DNA of 64,000 nt, from positions 21,914 to 85,913 of the forward strand of contig CALSPC010000001.1 of the NCBI GenBank assembly GCA_943788135.1, written 5' to 3'. Numbering within the stretch: the first letter of the stretch is position 1; every line of letters begins with the position of its first letter. Under the pieces are notes generated by a model. The model was not told the DNA's origin and ran no database searches. It saw only the letters and a list, made by a program, of their open reading frames with translations. Positions 20,101-28,983 of the stretch are shown here, piece after piece. Both the position numbers and the translations under genes were made by a program. Origin of the DNA: an uncultured Paracoccaceae bacterium (GTDB taxonomy: Bacteria > Bacteroidota > Bacteroidia > Flavobacteriales > Flavobacteriaceae).

Positions 20101-21369
20101 ATGCTTTATAAGTCTGGTATTCATTTTGCTAAAGCACAGGATCAAAATGATCCTTTAGCGCATTATCGTGACAAGTTTCATATCCCCAAAACTTCTGAAG
20201 GGAACGAATGGCTCTACTTTACTGGAAATTCTCTTGGACTTCAACCAAAACAAACTAAAAACCATATCAATCAAGAGTTAGAGGACTGGGCGAACTTGGG
20301 TGTAGAAGGCCATTTTGAAGCCAAAAACCCATGGTTACCGTATCACGAATTTCTAACTGAAAGCATGGCTGAAATTGTTGGGGCTAAACCCATAGAAGTG
20401 GTCATTATGAATACCTTGACGACAAATCTTCATTTATTGATGGTGTCATTTTATCAGCCGACCAGAACAAAATTTAAAATTGTCATAGAAAGTGATGCGT
20501 TTCCTTCCGATCGTTATGCCGTAGAAACACAGCTTAAATTTCATGGTTTTGACCCCACGGAGTCGCTCATTGAATGGTCACCAAGGGCAGGAGAAACACT
20601 ATTAAATATTGACGATTTAGCTTCTATTTTAGATACTCAAGGCGATGAAATTGCTTTGTTACTAATTGGAGGTGTCAATTATTATACTGGACAATATTTA
20701 GATCTAAAAAAAATTGCCAAACTCGGCCATCAATACGGATGTAAAGTGGGTATTGATTTGGCGCATGGTGTTGGAAATATTCTTCCAAATCTTCATGACT
20801 CAGGAGTTGACTTTGCAGCTTGGTGTACTTATAAATACATGAACTCTGGTCCAGGCAGTTTGGGCGGGATTTTTGTCCATGAACGTCATGCTCACGATGA
20901 ATCCTTAAAACGATTTGCAGGCTGGTGGAGTCAAAATAAAGACACCCGTTTTGACATGCGTCAACCACTGGATATTATTCCAGGAGCAGAGGGATGGCAG
21001 TTAAGTAACCCGCCTATTTTATCTATGGCAGCGATTAAGGCATCCTTGGAATTGTTTTCGGAAGTTGGCATGCCAGCGTTAAGAAAAAAATCAATTCGTC
21101 TTACTGGATATTTGGAATACCTTATTTTGGAATTACAAAATGAACACATCTCTATTATTACGCCAAAAGACCCTGAACAACGGGGCTGCCAATTATCCAT
21201 CCAAGTTCGGAATGCAGATAAATCTTTACATACTAAACTCAGCGAGGCAAATGTGATTACAGACTGGAGAACCCCAGATGTTATCCGTTGTGCACCTGTT
21301 CCCTTTTACAATTCGTTTGAAGATGTTTTTAATATGGTAGAAACTTTAAAAACAGTGTTAGATGCCTAA
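20101..21369 (+). CDS. kynU: Kynureninase
   Basis: Kynureninase is a PLP enzyme that cleaves kynurenine or 3-hydroxykynurenine to anthranilate or 3-hydroxyanthranilate plus alanine. The 422-residue protein has the family-typical YFTGNSLGLQPK near the N-terminus, the Asp pair in GIDLAHGVGN and the PLP-binding Lys245 within CTYKYMNSGPG. The W-W-S-Q motif (GWWSQNKDTRFDM) and the FxxA-like C-terminal domain are present. A TTG at 20098 is also in frame; I prefer the ATG. The stop overlaps kmo by 8 bases. Confidence 0.97.
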   Translation: MLYKSGIHFAKAQDQNDPLAHYRDKFHIPKTSEGNEWLYFTGNSLGLQPKQTKNHINQELEDWANLGVEGHFEAKNPWLPYHEFLTESMAEIVGAKPIEVVIMNTLTTNLHLLMVSFYQPTRTKFKIVIESDAFPSDRYAVETQLKFHGFDPTESLIEWSPRAGETLLNIDDLASILDTQGDEIALLLIGGVNYYTGQYLDLKKIAKLGHQYGCKVGIDLAHGVGNILPNLHDSGVDFAAWCTYKYMNSGPGSLGGIFVHERHAHDESLKRFAGWWSQNKDTRFDMRQPLDIIPGAEGWQLSNPPILSMAAIKASLELFSEVGMPALRKKSIRLTGYLEYLILELQNEHISIITPKDPEQRGCQLSIQVRNADKSLHTKLSEANVITDWRTPDVIRCAPVPFYNSFEDVFNMVETLKTVLDA

Positions 21370-22756
21370 AGAAAGTATTTTAATTATTGGTGCTGGACTC
21401 TGTGGTTCACTGCTCGCCTTAAGACTGGGGCAACGCGGCTTTAAGGTACGTGTCATAGAAATGCGTCCCGATTTACGAACCGTAGATATTAGTGCCGGAC
21501 GATCCATAAATTTAGCGTTTTCAAATCGTGGGCTTAAAGCCATTAAGCTCGTTGGCTTAGAATCAAAAGTGAAAAGGTTGTGTATTCCTATGCACGGAAG
21601 AATGATCCATGATAAAGATGGAAAAACCTTTCTTTCTAACTACAGTGGACGAGAGAACGAATCTATAAACTCTATTTCAAGAGAGTTACTGACTGCACTT
21701 TTACTCGATGAAGCAGAAGCACTAGATAATGTCACTATTGAATTTGAAAACCGTTGTACAAAAGTTGATTTTGACGCCAAAATAGGTGTTTTTGAAAACC
21801 GTAATACAGGCACTACTTTTGAGGTTAGCGCAGACCTAATTTTTGGAACTGATGGCGCTGGGTCTGCTTTAAGGAAAAGTTATTTTCAAGAGCGTAAATT
21901 TTTATTTAGTTTCTCTCAACACTACTTAACCCATGGCTACAAAGAATTAACGATTCAACCAGATTCAAATGGCGGTTTTAAAGCCTTTAAAAATGCACTT
22001 CACATTTGGCCTCGAGGCGATTTTATGATTATTGCATTACCTAACTTGGATGGAAGTTTTACGGTGACTCTATTTTTGAGTTATGAAACTGGAGAATATA
22101 ATTTTGAAAACCTAACAACGCCTGAAATTGTAACTGAATTTTTTCAAAAAGAATTCCCTGATGCTCTTGAACTGATGCCCAATTTAGTGAATGAATTTTT
22201 TGAAAACCCGACAGCACCCTTAGGAACTGTAAAATGCAGCCCATGGCATTACAAAAAAAATAGTCTTTTGTTAGGCGATTCTGCACATGCTATTGTACCG
22301 TTTTATGGTCAAGGGATGAATGCTTCATTTGAGGACGTTGTTGAATTTGATCGGTTCTTAGACCTTCATGAGGGCGATTGGGAGACTACACTTAAAGCCT
22401 TTGGAACACATAGAAAAATTGATACCGATGCAATTGCGGACTTAGCAATAGATAATTTTCATGAAATGAAAAACCATGTTGCAAATCCATTATTTCAAGA
22501 AAAACGAAAAATTGAAATGGCTTTAGAAGCTCAATTTCCAGAGACATATTATTCGAAATATTCCTTAGTAACATTCAAAGAAACCATTGGGTATAAGGAA
22601 GCTATGACCATTGGGCGAGCACAAGACACCGCAATTCTAAAATTGTTGGCTGCACAAAAGATAGCCTCAAATGAAGATTTAAATACTGTACTCAAAAAAG
22701 TACAGCAAGAAACCAGTACTATTCTTAAGGAAAATGCGGTTTCAAAAATAGTTTAA
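21362..22756 (+). CDS. kmo: Kynurenine 3-monooxygenase
   Basis: KMO is an FAD- and NADPH-dependent hydroxylase that makes 3-hydroxykynurenine. The 464-residue protein has the FAD-binding GAGLCG at residues 10-15. It has the family motif RSINLAFSNRGLKAI, the second FAD motif LLLGDSAHAIVPFYGQGMNASFED and a hydrophobic-rich C-terminal domain. It overlaps kynU by 8 bases. Together the two genes produce 3-hydroxyanthranilate from kynurenine. Confidence 0.96.
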   Translation: MPKESILIIGAGLCGSLLALRLGQRGFKVRVIEMRPDLRTVDISAGRSINLAFSNRGLKAIKLVGLESKVKRLCIPMHGRMIHDKDGKTFLSNYSGRENESINSISRELLTALLLDEAEALDNVTIEFENRCTKVDFDAKIGVFENRNTGTTFEVSADLIFGTDGAGSALRKSYFQERKFLFSFSQHYLTHGYKELTIQPDSNGGFKAFKNALHIWPRGDFMIIALPNLDGSFTVTLFLSYETGEYNFENLTTPEIVTEFFQKEFPDALELMPNLVNEFFENPTAPLGTVKCSPWHYKKNSLLLGDSAHAIVPFYGQGMNASFEDVVEFDRFLDLHEGDWETTLKAFGTHRKIDTDAIADLAIDNFHEMKNHVANPLFQEKRKIEMALEAQFPETYYSKYSLVTFKETIGYKEAMTIGRAQDTAILKLLAAQKIASNEDLNTVLKKVQQETSTILKENAVSKIV

Positions 22757-22777
22757 TACTAAATTAAAATAACACTG

Positions 22778-23182
22778 ATGAGTAGCAAAATAACACCAAG
22801 AGGAGCCTATCCACACATCAAACGTGTTGGCGATTTTATTTTTGTTTCAGGAACAAGTTCGAGACGTGCAGATAACAGCATTGCTGGCGTAGATATCATT
22901 GATGACATGGGAACCAAATACTTAAATATTGAAACTCAAACCCGTGAAGTCCTTAAAAACATAAACACTAATTTAGCTACTGAAGGGGCGAGTTTAGAAG
23001 ACGTTGTAGACGTCACTTCCTTTCTAGTGAATATGAATGATTTTGCTGGCTACAACAGAGCCTATGCGGAGTTTTTTAGTGCCTCATCTGGACCTACACG
23101 AACAACAGTTGCTGTTCATCAACTACCGCATCCAGATTTGGTGGTCGAAATTAAGGTAATAGCCTTTAAAAAATTAACATGA
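22778..23182 (+). CDS. amnD: 2-aminomuconate deaminase, RidA family
   Basis: The 134-residue protein is RidA/YjgF-like, with the family's [18 protein letters not shown] and C-terminal VEIKVIAF features. The internal arrangement ([47 protein letters not shown]) and its place next to a muconate-semialdehyde dehydrogenase point to 2-aminomuconate deaminase, which releases ammonia to give 4-oxalocrotonate. A general imine deaminase role cannot be excluded from the sequence. Its last 4 bases overlap the dehydrogenase start (ATGA). Confidence 0.85.
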   Translation: MSSKITPRGAYPHIKRVGDFIFVSGTSSRRADNSIAGVDIIDDMGTKYLNIETQTREVLKNINTNLATEGASLEDVVDVTSFLVNMNDFAGYNRAYAEFFSASSGPTRTTVAVHQLPHPDLVVEIKVIAFKKLT

Positions 23183-24624
23183 TTCACATCCAGAACTATA
23201 TCAATGGCAAATTTTCAGATCCCATTCAAAATGAATGGCTTGATAATAGTTGTCCTGCCGATGGTGTAGTTTATGGAAAACTCCCTAATTCTTGTGCAAA
23301 AGATGTACAGAACGCCTACGAGGCAGCTCATAACGCATTCCCTTCTTGGTCTGTAACATCCATTGCAAAAAGAAGTGCTATTCTACTAAAAATCGCCGCT
23401 TTGATCCAAGCCAACTTAGAGCGTTTTGCAGCTGCTGAAAGCAAAGATAATGGCAAGCCAATTTCTCTGTCGAGATCAATTGATATTCCTAGAGCGGCGA
23501 GTAACTTTCGATTTTTTGGTAAAGCGATTACTCAATTTTACAGTGAAAGTCATGAAGCCAGAAATCAAAAAACAATCAACTATACCTTACGTCATCCCCT
23601 AGGAGTTGTGGGGTGTATATCGCCATGGAATTTACCTTTATATTTACTAACATGGAAAATTGCACCTGCATTAGCTGCTGGAAATTGTGTTGTTGCCAAA
23701 CCTAGTGAAGTCACCCCCTACACCGCTTTTTTATTGGGAGAAATTTGTAATGAAGCAGGACTTCCAAAAGGAGTCCTTAATATTGTTCATGGATTGGGAG
23801 CAACTACAGGACAAGCCATTGTGGAACACCCTCACATCAAAGCAATATCATTTACGGGAGGCACAGAGACTGGTAAATTAATTGCTAAAACTGCAGCCCC
23901 ATTATTTAAAAAATTATCACTCGAATTGGGTGGAAAAAATCCAAACATCATTTTTGCAGATTGTGATTATGACAAAATGCTCACTACCACCATAAGGTCT
24001 TCGTTTTCTAATCAGGGGCAAATTTGTTTATGTGGAAGTCGCATTTTTGTTGAAGCCTCCATTTATAAACAATTTAAGAAGGATTTTGTAGAACGTGTTC
24101 GTCAGCTTGTTGTTGGACCACCTAATGAGGAATCTACACAAATTGGGGCTTTAGTGTCCAAAACCCATTTTGAAAAAGTAATGTCATATATTGAAGAAGT
24201 TGACAACTTACAAAGCAGGATAATTTTTGGTGGAAAAAGAGTGCCTGTTGAAGGGTATGAAAACGGTTACTACCTATCTCCTACTATAATTGAAGTTGAT
24301 TCTAATCAGTGCAAATTAAATCAAGACGAGATTTTTGGCCCTGTAGTGACGCTGATGCCATTTGATTCTGATGATGCAGTATTAGCGATGGCAAACGATG
24401 TGAACTATGGACTATCTGCCACAGTATGGACAAACAATTTGAAACGTAGTCTATTGTTTTCAGAACAATTGGAAGCTGGGATTGTATGGATAAATACGTG
24501 GATGCAACGCGATTTACGAACACCATTTGGAGGCGTAAAATCTTCAGGTGTTGGACGTGAAGGCGGTTTTGAAGTCCTTCGGTTTTTTACCGAAACAAAA
24601 AATATATGTATTAATTACGAATAA
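23179..24624 (+). CDS. amnC: 2-aminomuconic semialdehyde dehydrogenase
   Basis: The 481-residue protein is an NAD-dependent aldehyde dehydrogenase with catalytic Cys283 in [11 protein letters not shown], the Glu of [12 protein letters not shown] and the cofactor-loop SFTGGTETG. The [21 protein letters not shown] segment fits the hydroxymuconic/aminomuconic semialdehyde dehydrogenase subgroup. In this operon it would oxidise 2-aminomuconate semialdehyde to 2-aminomuconate. The assignment to substrate rests on context; the fold and catalytic residues are clear. It overlaps amnD by 4 bases. Confidence 0.9.
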   Translation: MIHIQNYINGKFSDPIQNEWLDNSCPADGVVYGKLPNSCAKDVQNAYEAAHNAFPSWSVTSIAKRSAILLKIAALIQANLERFAAAESKDNGKPISLSRSIDIPRAASNFRFFGKAITQFYSESHEARNQKTINYTLRHPLGVVGCISPWNLPLYLLTWKIAPALAAGNCVVAKPSEVTPYTAFLLGEICNEAGLPKGVLNIVHGLGATTGQAIVEHPHIKAISFTGGTETGKLIAKTAAPLFKKLSLELGGKNPNIIFADCDYDKMLTTTIRSSFSNQGQICLCGSRIFVEASIYKQFKKDFVERVRQLVVGPPNEESTQIGALVSKTHFEKVMSYIEEVDNLQSRIIFGGKRVPVEGYENGYYLSPTIIEVDSNQCKLNQDEIFGPVVTLMPFDSDDAVLAMANDVNYGLSATVWTNNLKRSLLFSEQLEAGIVWINTWMQRDLRTPFGGVKSSGVGREGGFEVLRFFTETKNICINYE

Positions 24625-24631
24625 TAAACTT

Positions 24632-25414
24632 ATGAACTTAAATTTAAACGACAAAAACGCACTAGTTTGTGGCAGTACACAAGGCATCGGAAAAGCAGCT
24701 GCAATCGGATTGGCATCTGAAGGGGTAAAAGTTACTTTAGTTGCTCGAGACGAAGCAAAGCTTAAGGCCGTCATTGCTGCCTTACCCAATGCACAACTGC
24801 ACGACTATATCGTTGCCGATTTCATGGATCCCAAAGGACTAAAATCAAAAGTAGAAGCCTATATCAAAAATAATCAGGGGTTTCATATTCTAATTAACAA
24901 TACAGGAGGGCCAAGAAGCGGAGCTATTATAGAGGCTAGTTTAGAGGAATTTGAAAATGCATTCACACAACATTTAAAATGTAATCATGTCCTGACTCAA
25001 TTGGTTGTACCGTACATGAAGGCAGTCTCTTATGGACGTATTATCAATGTTATTTCCACTTCAGTCAAAGAACCCATTGAAGGCTTAGGCGTCAGCAACA
25101 CCATCCGAAATGCTGTTGGTAACTGGAGTAAAACGTTATCATTTGAGCTGGGTCGTTTTGGAATTACCGTTAATAATGTGTTGCCAGGATTTACTGAAAC
25201 CGACCGTTTGAATGAGATCATTAAAATTAAGGCTGATCAAGCGCAAACAAGTATTGCGCAAATGACCGCTATAATGAAAAATTACACCCCTGCTAAACGT
25301 TTTGCAAAACCAGAAGAAACGGCCAATGCAATTGTATTTTTGGCGAGTGAAGCAGCAGGCTACATCAACGGCGCAAACATCCCTGTTGATGGTGGTCGAA
25401 CAAAATCTTTGTAA
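24632..25414 (+). CDS. Divergent SDR-family protein lacking the YxxxK catalytic pair
   Basis: From ATG 24632 the protein has 260 residues and a Rossmann fold. The cofactor motif is GSTQGIG at residues 14-20, then the NNTGGPRSG loop (usual NNAG) and the C-terminal ANAIVFLASEAAGYINGANIPVDGG. The catalytic Ser is plausible at 142, but the Tyr and Lys expected 13 and 17 residues later are Ser155 and Arg159 (VSNTIRNAV). It may bind NAD(P) without ordinary SDR chemistry. The role in the kynurenine pathway is unknown. The frame is open upstream, inside amnC. Confidence 0.85.
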   Translation: MNLNLNDKNALVCGSTQGIGKAAAIGLASEGVKVTLVARDEAKLKAVIAALPNAQLHDYIVADFMDPKGLKSKVEAYIKNNQGFHILINNTGGPRSGAIIEASLEEFENAFTQHLKCNHVLTQLVVPYMKAVSYGRIINVISTSVKEPIEGLGVSNTIRNAVGNWSKTLSFELGRFGITVNNVLPGFTETDRLNEIIKIKADQAQTSIAQMTAIMKNYTPAKRFAKPEETANAIVFLASEAAGYINGANIPVDGGRTKSL

Positions 25415-25444
25415 CTTTATCCCTATAATTTAAACACAATACCA

Positions 25445-25969
25445 ATGAGTAAATTAGTATCTCCTCTAAACATCAAAGCATGGATTGAAGACCATAGAGC
25501 ATTATTAAAGCCCCCAGTAGGAAATAAATGTGTATGGAACGATGGTGAATTTATTGTGATGGTTGTTGGAGGACCTAACAACAGGAAAGACTACCATTAT
25601 AATGAAACTCCAGAATTTTTCTACCAATTAGAAGGCGATATCATTTTAAAAATAATTGATAACGGCACCGCCAAAGATGTACATATTAGAGAAGGTGATA
25701 TTTATTTATTACCCTCCAAAGTCCCCCATTCTCCACAACGAGGGGCTAATACTGTGGGCATTGTTATTGAGTACCAACGTCCCGAAGGTGTGAAAGATGC
25801 TTTGGAATGGTATTGTGAAAAGTGTAACCATAAATTGTTTAGAGCACCCTTTACATTAGATAATATCGAAACCGATATGCCCCTTATTTTTGATCAGTAT
25901 TACTCAAGTAAAGAAAAATGCACCTGTTCAAAGTGTGGCAACATAATGGAAGCACCCAACAAAATTTAA
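25445..25969 (+). CDS. nbaC: 3-hydroxyanthranilate 3,4-dioxygenase
   Basis: This iron(II) cupin dioxygenase opens the ring of 3-hydroxyanthranilate to 2-amino-3-carboxymuconate semialdehyde. The 174-residue protein shows the cupin ligands in DYHYNETPEFFYQLEGD (His and Glu) and the later PHSPQRG (His). The bacterial-type C-terminal rubredoxin-like iron site is intact, with CxxC pairs in WYCEKCNHKLFR and CTCSKCGNIM. It lies 30 bases after the SDR gene and 9 bases before the decarboxylase gene. Confidence 0.96.
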   Translation: MSKLVSPLNIKAWIEDHRALLKPPVGNKCVWNDGEFIVMVVGGPNNRKDYHYNETPEFFYQLEGDIILKIIDNGTAKDVHIREGDIYLLPSKVPHSPQRGANTVGIVIEYQRPEGVKDALEWYCEKCNHKLFRAPFTLDNIETDMPLIFDQYYSSKEKCTCSKCGNIMEAPNKI

Positions 25970-25978
25970 AACTATCAC

Positions 25979-27061
25979 ATGAAACGTAAACTTCGCATCA
26001 ACGGCCACTCTCACTTATTGCCATATCCAGAAGAGATTCCTGAATTCATGAAAGAAAAGGAGATTTTTTGGGTGGACGATGAGCGCAAGTATATGCTTCA
26101 AAAAGGGTGGAGTCGTCCGGTGACACATTCAAGTTTTTTCTTAGATGAAAAACTGGAGTGGATGGATGAAAATAAAATTGATCATGCAGTTGTTCTAAAT
26201 TTATCCCAACTCTATGGCAATGGATTACGTTTGGAAGAGATGAAAAAAGCCCTGCGTTTTCAAAACGATTACAATGCTAAAATACAACTAGATAATGCCT
26301 CAAAATTCACTTGTGGATTTGTAGTTCACCCTGGTTTTATTCAAGGTGCATTATGGGAAATTGAGCGCTGTGTGAAAGAATTAGACCTTAAAGTGTTGTG
26401 TTTACCCACGCATTTTATGGACAGTATTGGGCAATGGCGAAGTGTGTTTGATAAGGAAAATGATCCCATTTTTGAATTGGCAAATGACTATAATCTAGCA
26501 ATTGAAGTTCATCCTTACGATGGTGAAAAAATGATCAAACTTGAAAATACATCTTGGCGTTTTCATTTGATTTGGATGCTAGCACAATGTGGAGATGCGT
26601 ATCACTTTTATACTTTAAATGGGATGCAAGAACGCTATCCAAACATTAGAACTTGTTTTGCGCATGGCGGACAAATGGCACAAATGAACCTCGGAAGGCG
26701 TATTCAAGGATTTGATGGTCGCCCAGATTTATTTGAAGGAAAATCACATCCGCGCAAAGCTGTAGGACATCCTAATATTTATTTTGATACGTTGGTTCAT
26801 GATACTGATTCCTTAAACTTAATGTTGAAACGCCAAGGCAGTAATCAAATTATTATGGGCTTAGATGACCCCTACCCACTAGGAGAAATGGAGAGCGAAG
26901 CACAATCTTCTTATCCCGGAAAGCTTTTAGATCTTGCTATTGACCGTAAACTTATAACCAAAAATCAATATGATGATATTTGGGAAGACAATGTTTTAAG
27001 ATGGTTGTTTGGAAATGACAACGCACAAAAAGAAAAATTGATTCAAAAAATAGTATCCTAA
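25979..27061 (+). CDS. nbaD: Aminocarboxymuconate-semialdehyde decarboxylase (amidohydrolase family)
   Basis: ACMSD decarboxylates 2-amino-3-carboxymuconate semialdehyde to 2-aminomuconate semialdehyde and so competes with spontaneous quinolinate formation. The 360-residue metal-dependent protein begins with the HxH motif (NGHSHLLPYPEE). Other metal-site parts are IEVHPYDGEKM, TCFAHGGQMAQ and IIMGLDDPYPLGE (Asp). It carries an insert relative to the Pseudomonas enzyme (HPRKAVGHPNIYFDTLVHD). The stop and the next ATG are adjacent. Confidence 0.93.
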   Translation: MKRKLRINGHSHLLPYPEEIPEFMKEKEIFWVDDERKYMLQKGWSRPVTHSSFFLDEKLEWMDENKIDHAVVLNLSQLYGNGLRLEEMKKALRFQNDYNAKIQLDNASKFTCGFVVHPGFIQGALWEIERCVKELDLKVLCLPTHFMDSIGQWRSVFDKENDPIFELANDYNLAIEVHPYDGEKMIKLENTSWRFHLIWMLAQCGDAYHFYTLNGMQERYPNIRTCFAHGGQMAQMNLGRRIQGFDGRPDLFEGKSHPRKAVGHPNIYFDTLVHDTDSLNLMLKRQGSNQIIMGLDDPYPLGEMESEAQSSYPGKLLDLAIDRKLITKNQYDDIWEDNVLRWLFGNDNAQKEKLIQKIVS

Positions 27062-27703
27062 ATGCATTTTATTCCAGAAAAACTAGATGATTATGTTGTA
27101 AAACATTCCGAAGATGAGCCTGCACTTTTAAAAGCACTTACTAGAGAAACGTATCAGAAAATTTTACAACCGCGAATGCTTAGTGGACACTATCAAGGTC
27201 GTGTTCTTAGTATGTTATCTAAACTAATTCGTCCAAAGGTAATTTTAGAACTCGGGACATTTACAGGGTACTCGGCCTTGTGTTTGGCAGAAGGCTTAGA
27301 CAAAAACGGCATTATACATACCATTGACATCAACGAAGAATTGGTAGATTTTCAACGTTCCTATTTTGATCAGTCTGAATATGGTTCTCAAATAATTCAA
27401 CACTTAGGATCTGCATTAGATATTATACCAACGCTAGATACTACTTTTGACTTGGTATTTATGGATGCTGACAAACCTAATTATATTACATATTTTCATC
27501 AAATTATTGATAAACTCAACCCTGGTGGCGTCATTCTTTCAGATAATGTTTTATGGAGTGGGAAGGTCATTGAGGAACTCAACCCTCAAGATGTTTCAAC
27601 AAAAATTGTTTTGGAATATAATGCCTTATTAAAAGACGATCCACGACTAGAAACGGTGTTGCTCCCGATAAGAGATGGCCTTACAGTGAGTATAAAAAAA
27701 TAG
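27062..27703 (+). CDS. Class I O-methyltransferase (COMT-like)
   Basis: The 213-residue protein belongs to the small cation-dependent O-methyltransferases. SAM motif I is ILELGTFTGYSALCLAEGL, then HTIDINEELVDFQ, and the metal-site Asp region FDLVFMDADKPNY and SDNVLWSGKV. These enzymes methylate catechol-like or vicinal-hydroxyl aromatics with Mg2+. The ATG directly follows the nbaD stop, so it belongs to the operon; an aromatic pathway intermediate such as a 3-hydroxylated kynurenine derivative is a possible substrate, but this is inference. Confidence 0.88.
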   Translation: MHFIPEKLDDYVVKHSEDEPALLKALTRETYQKILQPRMLSGHYQGRVLSMLSKLIRPKVILELGTFTGYSALCLAEGLDKNGIIHTIDINEELVDFQRSYFDQSEYGSQIIQHLGSALDIIPTLDTTFDLVFMDADKPNYITYFHQIIDKLNPGGVILSDNVLWSGKVIEELNPQDVSTKIVLEYNALLKDDPRLETVLLPIRDGLTVSIKK

Positions 27704-27705
27704 AC

Positions 27706-27990
27706 TTATAAGTTACGACGAACGGAACCTGTGAGATCGTTGATATTGTCTTTTACTTTATTTATTTCTTCGTTTACATCTTTTGTAATCGAGGTGTCTA
27801 TTCCATTTTTATCAGCGCTTTTTTGAATTTCACCCTTAATATCATTGGTTGCATCCTTCAGTGTACGCATACCTTTACCAAGGCCTTTGGCGATACCCGG
27901 AATTTTGTCCGCACCAAACACCAGTATCACAATAAATAAAATAAATGTGATTTCTGTACCACTTATAAATAAAAACCCAGTGTATATCAT
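27706..27990 (-). CDS. tatA: Sec-independent protein translocase TatA/TatE component
   Basis: The 94-residue protein has one membrane helix (residues 6-24, LFISGTEITFILFIVILVFGADKIPG) followed by the amphipathic helix with the F-G-x-x-x-x-P hinge and G-LGKGMRTLKDATND. It forms the pore of the Tat system that exports folded proteins. A tatC gene is not in the window. It is convergent with the O-methyltransferase, with 2 bases between the stops. Confidence 0.9.
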   Translation of the reverse strand: MIYTGFLFISGTEITFILFIVILVFGADKIPGIAKGLGKGMRTLKDATNDIKGEIQKSADKNGIDTSITKDVNEEINKVKDNINDLTGSVRRNL

Positions 27991-28035
27991 TCTACAAATA
28001 TAATAAGTCCGTTTGTATTTCTTTTGTATAAAGAG

Positions 28036-28848
28036 TTAATTTTCAGAAAAATTGGCAGCCTTAAATTTCTCCAATTTCTCCTCCATATATTCTAAAACTT
28101 CCACTTCACTACGCCCAAGACAACGGTCTTTAAAATCTGGAGCATCAGCACAAAAATAATAAAACTCAGTACGTCTGCTAATTTCTAACTGATGTGTTTT
28201 AAAAAAAAGAGGTCCTATAATATCTTTTAAGCGTTGCACGCCTTGTTTGTTCTGATCAAGAGCTACATGCTTTTTTAGCATTTTGGTCCGACCAGACATC
28301 ATATTAAGAAGCTTATAGAAATTCAAACCAAATCCAAAACCAATGTAGGGAATTAAAGGCCCATCATCGGCTTCAAAAAGGCGTCTCTCTGCCAAGTTCA
28401 TGCGCGGACCAGTATAGCCTGGAATGCCTAAATCATAAAAATCTATAGGGCGTTCGACATCAGAATTCGAAATATCCGAATCTAAATCACCTGTTAATAT
28501 GGTTCCTATCATAACCTCATCTAAGGCATTAATGGATTCTGAAAGCGTGACGGTAATTGACTTACTTTTAATCTGACTTGCACTAACTACAATTATTTTT
28601 GGAATGTATTGAATCGATGAAAAATAGAGCGAATCTGATAACTTTGCCTCAATACTAAACCTCCCATTTTGATTTGTTGTTGTATAGCGGTATGAGGTTT
28701 TATTAATGACATGAATACCTTCCAATTCACCATTTGAAATAATTTGTCCTGAAAGTTCTATATTTTGAGCCTGTAATGTACATACGGATAAAGTACCAAG
28801 GAGTATGAGGCCTAATATGATTTTATTTGAAAAAAAAGGAACTCTCAA
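28036..28848 (-). CDS. Secreted protein with a carboxypeptidase regulatory-like domain
   Basis: The 270-residue protein has a signal peptide (residues 1-27, ending near LQAQ) and a CarboxypepD_reg-like beta domain at about 30-110 (ELSGQIISNGELEGIHVINK, TTNQNGRFSIEAKLSDSLYFSSIQYI). The C-terminal half (LNFYKLLNMMSGRTKMLKK, then three cysteines in YYFCADAPDFKDRCLG) is helical, without a recognised domain. Similar proteins are widespread in Bacteroidota and lack a defined role. It is on the opposite strand to pepE, with a 135-base gap between the starts. Confidence 0.82.
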   Translation of the reverse strand: MRVPFFSNKIILGLILLGTLSVCTLQAQNIELSGQIISNGELEGIHVINKTSYRYTTTNQNGRFSIEAKLSDSLYFSSIQYIPKIIVVSASQIKSKSITVTLSESINALDEVMIGTILTGDLDSDISNSDVERPIDFYDLGIPGYTGPRMNLAERRLFEADDGPLIPYIGFGFGLNFYKLLNMMSGRTKMLKKHVALDQNKQGVQRLKDIIGPLFFKTHQLEISRRTEFYYFCADAPDFKDRCLGRSEVEVLEYMEEKLEKFKAANFSEN

Positions 28849-28983
28849 ATTGATTAAAAATAATATTATTCGGTAAATTTACAAAAATTAAAAGATGAAA
28901 CGAGCGTATTAAAATTATTATCACTCATGGGAATGACTAATAGCGAACAGCATGTGACCTTTTAAAAACATAAATATAGACAC
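28849..28983. other. Intergenic region between divergent genes
   Basis: The 135-base gap separates the divergent genes on either side. It is AT-rich. Only short open frames are present: a plus-strand one ends with 12 residues (MGMTNSEQHVTF) before pepE, with no upstream start. I saw no convincing promoter box or hairpin. Confidence 0.5.

Noticed and set aside
28923..28980. Short open frame before pepE (MGMTNSEQHVTF)
   Set aside because: It has 12 residues, no ribosome binding site in a clear position and no similarity I recognise. Treated as chance.
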